A stretch of 22,083 nt of DNA from Chloroflexota bacterium (GTDB lineage Bacteria; Chloroflexota; Anaerolineae; UBA3071): contig JACNHM010000274.1 in the NCBI GenBank assembly GCA_014383605.1, positions 1-22,083 of the forward strand, in the 5' to 3' direction. A model generated the notes under the pieces. That model was not told where the DNA came from. It made no database searches and was given only the letters and a program-made list of their open reading frames with translations. Each line of letters begins with the position of its first letter. Positions within the stretch are counted from its first letter, which is position 1. The position numbers and the translations under genes were made by a program. Below, in pieces: positions 16,020 through 22,083 of this stretch.

Positions 16020-19000
16020 ATGCAGAGAAAGCTTGTACCTTGCCACATCATCGTCCTGACGCTGCTTCTGCTGGCGCTGCTGCCTGGCCCGTCGGGGGCC
16101 GGTCAGCGCGCCGCGCCCGAACTGCAGGGGCAGATCACCTTCGAGGAGACCATCCCGCAGCCGGAGATGGTACGCAGCCAGTACTGCAACAACCCGGCAA
16201 CCAACAAGGGCGTCGAGTTCCTCAACCACGGCGGCCGCATCTTCACCCCCTCCGTGACCACGGCCAGCCCCACCCACGCGCTCACCAACCAGTTCTCTGG
16301 CGATGAGTTCGGGGAGTTCAAGACGGTGCAGATTCGCTTCACGACGGGGCAGTCGGCGGTGAGCGTGCAGGCGGGGCTCAACCGCGCCTACAGCTTCGGC
16401 GTGGTGGCGCACATGTGGGCCTATAGCACCGATACGCCCGGCTCTGGCACGCCCGTGGCCTTGGACAACATCCAACTGGGCGTCGGCCCGACCGAGGTGC
16501 TGCACGAGCTCTCCGTCACCTCGGCCAGCGCCAACATCCGCAGCGTGGAAATCTGGTTCAGCGGCCCGGCCGCCGGCAACGCGACCCACGAGGTAATCGA
16601 CGACCTGACCTACAGCACCATCGGGCCGCCGTGCATCACCGACACCGCCGCGCCCAGCGTCCAGATCACCAAGCCCGCGGCGGATGGCACGACGCAACAG
16701 ACGTCCTACCAGGAACTAGCCTTCAAGGCCAGCGATAGCCAGACCGGCATCGCCAAGATCCAGGTCCTGTTCTTGAGTGGCTCGGGGCAGGAGCTGGGCT
16801 CGTTCTACGTCTGCGGGGGCACCGGGCCACTGTGCCTCTACGACGTGGTGCCTACCCAGGCGAGCTACGACTTCTACACGGTCATGCCCAACGACACGGC
16901 GAAGGTCCGCGTCAAGGCCTGGGACTTTGCCGACCACGTAGGCCAGGCCGACCGCACGATCAACGTGGTGGCGATCGGCTACTTCAACCTTTGGGTCCAG
17001 GCCATGGAGATCACTCAGGCCACCCAGCCCTGGCTGCCGACCAACGCGCAGCCCACGCTGGCCGGACCCACCCCTCCCAGCCACCAGTACCCGGCGGCGC
17101 CCACGTCCGTGCCCCTGGTGGCCAACCGCACCACCGTGGTGCGGCTGTACGCGGGCGTGGCCGGTACGACTGGCAACCAGCAGGTGGACAAGGTACGGGC
17201 CCAGTTGCGCTGCTTCTCCGACGCCGCGTACACGACGCCCTGCGCTGGCTCGCAGGTCATCGACGCCCAGAACCAGCCGCCCAACATCCTGAAAGAGATC
17301 ACCGTTCGGCCGGCCGACAGCCTGGATACCAAGCGCAGGGATACCCGGCTGAGCTGGAACTTCGTGCTGCCCAGTAGCTGGACCGGAACGGGCACCATCC
17401 ACCTGGAGGCCGTCCTGCAGGCTCCGACGGGCCTGCAGGAGTGTGCGGGATGCGTCGACGCGGCCAACCGCTTCCGCATCTGGGACGTGCAGTTCCACAC
17501 CGTGCCCGCCCTGACCAGCCTGGTGCACCTGGTCTCGGTGCAGCGCAAGCTGGGCAACCAGACCTTCAACGCCACGCAGTACGCACTGGACAGCGCCTCG
17601 GACCTTATTTCCCGCCACTATCCCATCGACGAAGCCACCGTGTTTACCGCGGCCAGCGCCACGTGGACCTACGACGACTGCGGCGACACCTGCGATCCCG
17701 ACCCGCAGAAGAACCTGGGCGCGCGCTGCAACAGTGCCTTCAATGATCTGAAGAACGACTACCCGAACAAGGCCAACAAGCAGGCCGTCTACGGGCTGAT
17801 GGACACCGGTTTCCCCTGCGCTGGCCTCGGTGGCGGCGGCTACTCCTACGGCGCCAATCCCTCCGCCCTGGGCCACGAGGTAGGCCATGCCATGGGGCTA
17901 CTGCACGCCGGCCCACCGCCAGGTCACGGCGTGTGCAACGCCGAATGCCAGAACAACTGGTGCGACACGGATTGGCCCAACAACCACGGCACCACGGGCG
18001 CCTTCGGCTTCGACATCATCGCCATGAAGGTCATCCCCGGTGGGCAGACGCAATGCCTGACCGCTGGCGTCTGCGATAACGGGGTCAACGAGGATAACGA
18101 CACGGTAGGCGGCTGCGCCATCCCCGATGATGACTGCGCTGGCCAGCCCGACACCGACCCGCCCGCCGATTTCACCGATCACCCGCACGACATCATGTCC
18201 TACGGCCCCTGCTCCGAGTGGATCTCGCCGCGCAACTGGATCCGCATCTACAATGCCTTCACGGGCAGCAACCTGCCCTATCCCAAGAGCACGACCATCT
18301 GGGCTGTGGAGCCCGCGGTGGCAGGGGATGGGGGAACGGATGAGCAGATTGCAGAGAAAGCTGCGCTGCCCGCGCCGCAGCTCGTGCCGGGCCAGAGGGG
18401 CAGTTATCTTCTCCTACGCGGACAGGAGCTGTCGGAGGGCGAGTGGAGCCTTCCTCCGGCCTATGAGATGGAGCTGCCCTCCGGGACCTCCGACCACGAG
18501 GGACAGGGCGAGCACAGCGTGGCGCTGTTGGGCCGGACCGGGCAGGAGCTGCTCGTACGCCGGTTCGAGGTCCCGCTGTTGCACGCTGACCTGAGCGAGC
18601 CTCCCGACGCGCTGGCCGTGCCCCTCAGCTTCGGCGAACTCCTGCCGCTGCCCGAAGGCGTGGTGACGGTGCAGTTTCGCCGCGGCGACGAGGTGCTGGC
18701 CGAGCGGCAGCGCAGCGAACAGCACCCCAGCGTGCAGATCATCTCCCCCACCGCCGACGGCTTCCAGGGCCAGCCGGACGAGCCGTTGATCATCTGGAGC
18801 GGCGAGGATGGCGACGGCGATCCGCTGCACACCATGATCCAGTACAGCCCCGCGCCTGGTCCAGACGGCGAGCGGGAGTGGCAGACGCTGGCGAGCGACT
18901 GGACAGAGCAGGTCTTCCCCGTGGACTTGGGCGGGCTGCCCGGCGGCGAGGAGGCCATGGTGCGCGTGCTGGCCAGCGATGGGTTCAACACGGCCATGGC

Positions 19001-21011
19001 CACCTCGCCCGTGTTCGCTGTCCAGCGCAAATCGCCGGTGGCCCGCATCCTGTCCCCCGCGACCGAGACCGTAATGGAGGAAGGCGACCGGCTGGTGCTC
19101 GTGGGGACGGCGTCGGACCTGGAGGATGGCCTGCTCGACCCCGAAGCGCTGCACTGGTTCGCTGGCCGCTACATGCCCTTGGGCACGGGACGCCATCTGG
19201 ACGTGGACATCCTGCCGCCGGGACAATACCGGGTGAGCCTCATGGCCGAAGACGGCCAGGGTATGGTGGGACTGGACAGCATCTCCGTGACCGTCCTGGA
19301 CCGGCCCAATTCCCAGCCCACTGCCAATGCCGGGCCGGACCGCACGGCGGGGCTCAATGCCACCGTCCGGCTCGATGGCAACTCATCAGAGGACCCGGAC
19401 GGCGATCCGCTCGCCTTCGCCTGGTCCGTGGCCGTCCAGCCACCCGGCAGCCAGGTCTCGCTCGCCGGCGCCGACACGCCCTTCCCCACGTTCTCCGCCA
19501 ACACCGAAGGCGACTACGAGATCGAGTTGCTGGTGCACGATGGCCAGGTGGGCAGCCTGCCCGACCGCGTCACCGTGCAAGTCGGCGGTCCCGCCCAGCC
19601 GCGGCTCTTCGTCGCGCCGGTAGAGAGCACCCTGCCCGTCTCGGCGACGGCGACGGTCGAGTTGCGCGTGGACAACATCGAGAATCTCTATGCCGCCCAG
19701 GTGGAGCTGGTCTTCAACCCGGAGGTCGTGCAAGTGGTGGACGCCTACGACTTCCAGCCCGGTGTGCAGATCGAGGAGGGCGACTTCCCCGTGCCCGACA
19801 CCGTCATCCGCAACCAGGCCGATAACACGCAGGGCACCATCCACTACGCGGTCAGCCTGCAGGGCGACAAGCCCGGCGTCAGCGGATCGGGCACGCTGGC
19901 CCGCATCACCTTCCATGGCCTCCGCCCGGGTGAGAGCCCGCTGGCCTTTACCGGCCTGGTGCTCTCCGACCCCCGGTCGGTGCCCATCGAGGCCGCGCCG
20001 GAGGGCGGTGTGCTGCTCGTCCGGGAGGCTACGACCACACTGATCGGCCGGGTGATCCTGGAGCGGCGGGCCAGCAATGCCGGCGCCGTGGTCTGCGTTG
20101 ACGAGCGCTGCAGCCCGGCCAGCCCAGATGGCTCGTTCATCATCCCCGGCCTGGAGCCTGGCCCGCACACCGTGGCCGTTGGCCGCGAGAGCTACCTGCG
20201 CTCCTGGCGCGAGGTCCATCTGCCGGAGGGTGTGCTCCTCCTGCCGGAGGTCACCCTGCTCGGTGGCGACGTCAACGGTGATGATCACATCGAGCAGTTC
20301 GACGCCATATCCACCGGCCTGGCCTGGGACACCACCCCCATGGACCCCGAATGGGACCGGCGCGCCGACATCACCGACGACAGCACCGTCAACATCCTGG
20401 ACATGGTCGCGGTGCAGTTCAACTGGGACCATGTGGCGCCCGGCCCCTGGGGCGAGGCAGTGGCCGTGCGGCGGCTGGCGCAATTGAGCCGCCCGCTCAC
20501 CCAACCAGACCTGGTCACCCGCGTCGTCATCCACCCCAGCCAGGCGAACCTGAGCGTCACGGGCCAGACCGTGGACCTGGACATCCGCGTGGAACAGGTC
20601 ACCGACCTCTACGGCGGCCGCGTGCAACTCTCCTTCGACCCCACTGTGCTCCGGGTGCGCGACGCCGATCCGCGCGGCAGCGCCCCTGGCGTGCAGATCC
20701 GGCCTGGCGACTTCCTCGACCCCTTCAACCAGTTCGTGCTGGTGAACCAGGCGGACAACACGGCCGGCACCATCGACTTCGCCGTGACCCAGTTGCATCC
20801 GGCCACGGCCCGCTCCGGCAGCGGCGTCCTGGCCACAGTGACCTTTGAGGCACTGGCCAAGGGCAGCAGCGCGGTGCACTTCGTGGACGTGCGGCTGGGC
20901 GACGACACCCGCCCCGACCCGGTGGAGATCCCCGCCCAGACCCAGGATGCGCTCGTGACGGTAGGTGGGGAGCTGCGGGTTTACCTGCCCGTGGTTCTGC
21001 GCAGCAGATAG
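16020..21011 (+). CDS. Giant secreted protein 4: metzincin protease with PKD and cohesin/dockerin cassette
   Basis: 1663 aa. ATG 16020 is preferred over ATG 16011 because the GGGGAGG box (16003-16009) is 10 nt from the former and only 1 nt from the latter. Signal peptide 1-28. Residues about 40-205 are a beta-sandwich domain with no family recognised, possibly carbohydrate-binding (DNIQLGVG, RSVEIWFSGP). An Ig-like domain covers 214-315, then a domain related to the pre-protease domain of gene 2 (322-490; LWVQAMEITQATQ, VPLVANRTTVVRLYAG). The protease has HEVGHAMGLLH (His619, Glu620, His623, His629) and a clear Met-turn DIMSYG (Met726), separated by a Cys/Asp-rich insert (GVCDNGVNEDNDTVGGC). 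Ig-like domains and a PKD domain (about 1100-1190; TANAGPDRTA, SSEDPDGDPL) follow. The cassette is: cohesin-like 1194-1335, regulatory-like 1341-1412, dockerin-like 1415-1480 ([24 protein letters not shown]), cohesin-like 1502-1650, tail VYLPVVLRSR. The protease core and the domain before it are paralogous to gene 2, but the N-terminal targeting domain differs. Confidence 0.93.
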   Translation: MQRKLVPCHIIVLTLLLLALLPGPSGAGQRAAPELQGQITFEETIPQPEMVRSQYCNNPATNKGVEFLNHGGRIFTPSVTTASPTHALTNQFSGDEFGEFKTVQIRFTTGQSAVSVQAGLNRAYSFGVVAHMWAYSTDTPGSGTPVALDNIQLGVGPTEVLHELSVTSASANIRSVEIWFSGPAAGNATHEVIDDLTYSTIGPPCITDTAAPSVQITKPAADGTTQQTSYQELAFKASDSQTGIAKIQVLFLSGSGQELGSFYVCGGTGPLCLYDVVPTQASYDFYTVMPNDTAKVRVKAWDFADHVGQADRTINVVAIGYFNLWVQAMEITQATQPWLPTNAQPTLAGPTPPSHQYPAAPTSVPLVANRTTVVRLYAGVAGTTGNQQVDKVRAQLRCFSDAAYTTPCAGSQVIDAQNQPPNILKEITVRPADSLDTKRRDTRLSWNFVLPSSWTGTGTIHLEAVLQAPTGLQECAGCVDAANRFRIWDVQFHTVPALTSLVHLVSVQRKLGNQTFNATQYALDSASDLISRHYPIDEATVFTAASATWTYDDCGDTCDPDPQKNLGARCNSAFNDLKNDYPNKANKQAVYGLMDTGFPCAGLGGGGYSYGANPSALGHEVGHAMGLLHAGPPPGHGVCNAECQNNWCDTDWPNNHGTTGAFGFDIIAMKVIPGGQTQCLTAGVCDNGVNEDNDTVGGCAIPDDDCAGQPDTDPPADFTDHPHDIMSYGPCSEWISPRNWIRIYNAFTGSNLPYPKSTTIWAVEPAVAGDGGTDEQIAEKAALPAPQLVPGQRGSYLLLRGQELSEGEWSLPPAYEMELPSGTSDHEGQGEHSVALLGRTGQELLVRRFEVPLLHADLSEPPDALAVPLSFGELLPLPEGVVTVQFRRGDEVLAERQRSEQHPSVQIISPTADGFQGQPDEPLIIWSGEDGDGDPLHTMIQYSPAPGPDGEREWQTLASDWTEQVFPVDLGGLPGGEEAMVRVLASDGFNTAMATSPVFAVQRKSPVARILSPATETVMEEGDRLVLVGTASDLEDGLLDPEALHWFAGRYMPLGTGRHLDVDILPPGQYRVSLMAEDGQGMVGLDSISVTVLDRPNSQPTANAGPDRTAGLNATVRLDGNSSEDPDGDPLAFAWSVAVQPPGSQVSLAGADTPFPTFSANTEGDYEIELLVHDGQVGSLPDRVTVQVGGPAQPRLFVAPVESTLPVSATATVELRVDNIENLYAAQVELVFNPEVVQVVDAYDFQPGVQIEEGDFPVPDTVIRNQADNTQGTIHYAVSLQGDKPGVSGSGTLARITFHGLRPGESPLAFTGLVLSDPRSVPIEAAPEGGVLLVREATTTLIGRVILERRASNAGAVVCVDERCSPASPDGSFIIPGLEPGPHTVAVGRESYLRSWREVHLPEGVLLLPEVTLLGGDVNGDDHIEQFDAISTGLAWDTTPMDPEWDRRADITDDSTVNILDMVAVQFNWDHVAPGPWGEAVAVRRLAQLSRPLTQPDLVTRVVIHPSQANLSVTGQTVDLDIRVEQVTDLYGGRVQLSFDPTVLRVRDADPRGSAPGVQIRPGDFLDPFNQFVLVNQADNTAGTIDFAVTQLHPATARSGSGVLATVTFEALAKGSSAVHFVDVRLGDDTRPDPVEIPAQTQDALVTVGGELRVYLPVVLRSR
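20453..20851. repeat. 399-bp tract identical to 9501-9899 (copy in gene 4)
   Basis: This is the second copy of the identical tract in the last cohesin-like domain, offset from the first by 10952 bp. Immediately outside it the genes differ (20452 and 20852), and differences then recur every few bases. Confidence 0.95.
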
Positions 21012-21284
21012 GCGCAATGTTCCGCCACACCAACAGACAGGCCAGAGCCCACGGCGCTGGCCTGTCTCTACTACGCCGGCCTGGCCGTGCCCCTGAGCCA
21101 CGAGTGGGCGGAGATCTACTGCAACCTGGCTGCCCGATACATGGCCGCCAGGGGGGCGATCTTGTCCGAAGACATGCAGCCTCGTCCCTTCACGGACTAC
21201 GAGGAGCGGCTGCTACAGGAGCTGCGCTGGGACATCCGGTGCAGCCAGGTGCGAGAGGCGAAGAAGCGGAGGAAACGAGAATGA
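21012..21284 (+). pseudogene. C-terminal remnant of an unrecognised protein
   Basis: Directly after the TAG of gene 4 the same frame stays open for 90 codons. From about 21036 it reads like real protein: TALACLYYAGLAVPLSHEW, then AEIYCNLAARYMAARGA, PFTDYEERLLQELRWDI and a basic end KKRRKRE. No ATG with a ribosome binding site opens it; the GTG at 21087 has none. I take it as the tail of a gene whose front was lost. The family is not recognised. Read-through of the gene 4 stop is possible but unlikely, since gene 4 already ends in the YLP tail. Confidence 0.4.
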
Positions 21285-21286
21285 CT

Positions 21287-21502
21287 GCCCACCTCCCCAA
21301 CCTCGAAGGGCAACGCCCCTACCCGCCCCTGCTCGGCGACCCACTGCCGGCTCAGCTCCTCAAAGGCGGTCATGCCCACAAAGGCGCGTAACCCCTCCCG
21401 GATGCGGGGCAGCACCTGCTCCGGCCGGTAGGCCAGGTCATCCTGGTGGGGGGCCAGGAACCGAAAGTAGAAGCGAAAGTAGGGATCAAGGAGGAGGAGA
21501 CT
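21287..21502 (-). pseudogene. DUF234-type ATPase C-terminal remnant
   Basis: The minus-strand frame from 21502 to 21287 encodes SLLLLDPYFRFYFRFLAPHQ followed by YRPEQVLPRIREGLRAF, VGMTAFEELSRQWV and GALPFEVGEVG. This is the pattern of the C-terminal DUF234 domain of archaeal/bacterial AAA-type ATPases (DPYFRFYFRF, then FVG, then FEELSRQWV). The P-loop part is absent, the frame upstream is not recognisable, and after EVGEVG the similarity ends at the junction with the plus-strand remnant. It is a fragment of about 72 codons with no function expected. ATPases of this group are common, often multi-copy, genes in Chloroflexota. Confidence 0.6.
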
Positions 21503-21553
21503 CCTCCATCGGCAAGATAAACCACATGCAGAATAGTATAAGCAGCATGCGGC

Positions 21554-21856
21554 TTATTGTATCACAGGGTATTCGCTTTCTACGATGTCTTGATGGGCGA
21601 CACCTAAGTTGTGGAAGATGGGCAGCTCCCACGCCTCGTAGAGCGTCAGGTACACATCCCGGGCCAGCTTCTCCTCTTCCCGCATGTACAGCAGGCCTTC
21701 GATCTCGGCCTCGCTCAGCTCGCCTGACGGGGGCTGGCCGCCAGGGGCGTTGCCGTTCCCCGGCCCTTGCGCTCCAGCGACGGTGCTGACCGCCATTACC
21801 CCAACGAGGGCCATAGACGCAGCCAACACACCGATACGTTTCCAGTTACTCTTCAT
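21554..21856 (-). pseudogene. Truncated second copy of the DUF2202 gene
   Basis: From ATG 21856 the frame encodes the same first 81 residues as the intact DUF2202 protein (signal peptide, spacer and the EEEKLARDVY helix), then 19 unrelated residues (HNLGVAHQDIVES and so on) to a stop at 21554. The SEQQHM metal motif and the other helices are missing, so no ferritin-like fold can form. The ribosome binding site and start are intact, so a short secreted peptide could still be made. Confidence 0.8.
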
Positions 21857-22083
21857 GGTATTCTGTATTCTCCTTTTTCGGTGGTCTCCCCCTTTCGTGT
21901 TGATGTCCTTTCTTCACCGCAGAGCGCACGGAGCACGCAGAGATTCTTTGGTTTTCTCAGCGTGCTCGGCGGTCTCCGCGGTTGAAAACCAGTCGAAACT
22001 GGCGTCAACACGATTGAGGGGGACTACCCCTTTTTCAACTTGATTGTTAACGATCATCGTTCGCAGGAGAGCCCTTGATTGTC
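21612..22083. repeat. Right copy of the direct repeat (DUF2202 5' region), interrupted by a MITE
   Basis: Positions 21612-21879 equal 1171-1438 without a mismatch, and 22029-22083 equal 1431-1485 (with the duplicated CCTTTTTC shared). The copy continues past the window edge, so whether it includes the operator and promoter cannot be seen. Perfect identity indicates a very recent duplication, or an assembly error at a repeat. Confidence 0.93.
21872..22036. mobile_element. 149-bp MITE (21880-22028) with 8-bp target duplication
   Basis: Comparison with the uninterrupted left copy shows an insertion of 149 bp flanked by CCTTTTTC on both sides (21872-21879 and 22029-22036); this octamer occurs once in the left copy. 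The ends form imperfect terminal inverted repeats of about 26 bp (GGTGGTCTCC at the left, GGTAGTCCCC at the right on the opposite strand; about 20 of 26 match, both with a CGTGTTGA core). The middle is a second, larger imperfect palindrome (about 21915-21987) of the CACCGCAGAG...GCACGCAGAGA type. It has no coding capacity and must have been moved by a transposase in trans. It sits between the DUF2202 ribosome binding site and any upstream promoter. Confidence 0.85.

Noticed and set aside
21017..21391. 124-codon plus-strand frame starting at ATG 21017
   Set aside because: It overlaps two better-supported remnants in other frames and has an unconvincing, Arg/Gly-rich composition and no ribosome binding site.

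Overview
The window is GC-rich and looks like chromosomal sequence from a free-living bacterium, most likely a member of Chloroflexota. That assignment is an inference from Thr-Pro-rich linkers in giant secreted proteins, C-termini ending in a Tyr-Leu-Pro motif, ATTGGTAG-type octamer arrays between genes, and remnants of transposase and DUF234-type ATPase families that I associate with that phylum. No rRNA, tRNA or CRISPR array was seen.

Layout. (1) Positions 1-1566, minus strand: a partial secreted OB-fold-like protein running off the left edge, and a complete secreted DUF2202 ferritin-like protein with its terminator. Each has an almost superimposable promoter: four 11-bp-spaced direct repeats, then an extended -10 element at a fixed distance. 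(2) 1567-2417: intergenic sequence holding a decayed transposase fragment and a 50-bp palindrome. (3) 2418-21011, plus strand: four very large secreted multidomain proteins in tandem (1046, 1449, 1872 and 1663 aa). Their N-terminal halves differ: a seven-repeat propeller; a propeller plus metzincin; three parallel beta-helices plus a transglutaminase-like domain; a carbohydrate-binding-like domain plus metzincin. All end in one cassette, carboxypeptidase-regulatory-like domain, dockerin-like EF-hand pair, cohesin-like domain and a short YLP tail; three of them carry an additional cohesin-like domain in front. (4) 21012-21502: two gene remnants facing each other. (5) 21554-22083: a truncated, sequence-identical second copy of the start of the DUF2202 gene, with a 149-bp MITE inserted in its leader.

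Interpretation. The four giant proteins are probably an extracellular set held together, or held to the cell, by the shared C-terminal cassette, with two proteases and a transglutaminase-like enzyme as the active parts. Having dockerin-like and cohesin-like modules in every member would allow chain-like self-assembly without a separate scaffoldin; this is inference. The cluster is still evolving: the last cohesin of genes 2 and 4 shares a perfectly identical 399-bp tract, and the whole cluster lies between direct copies of the DUF2202 5' region about 20.4 kb apart.
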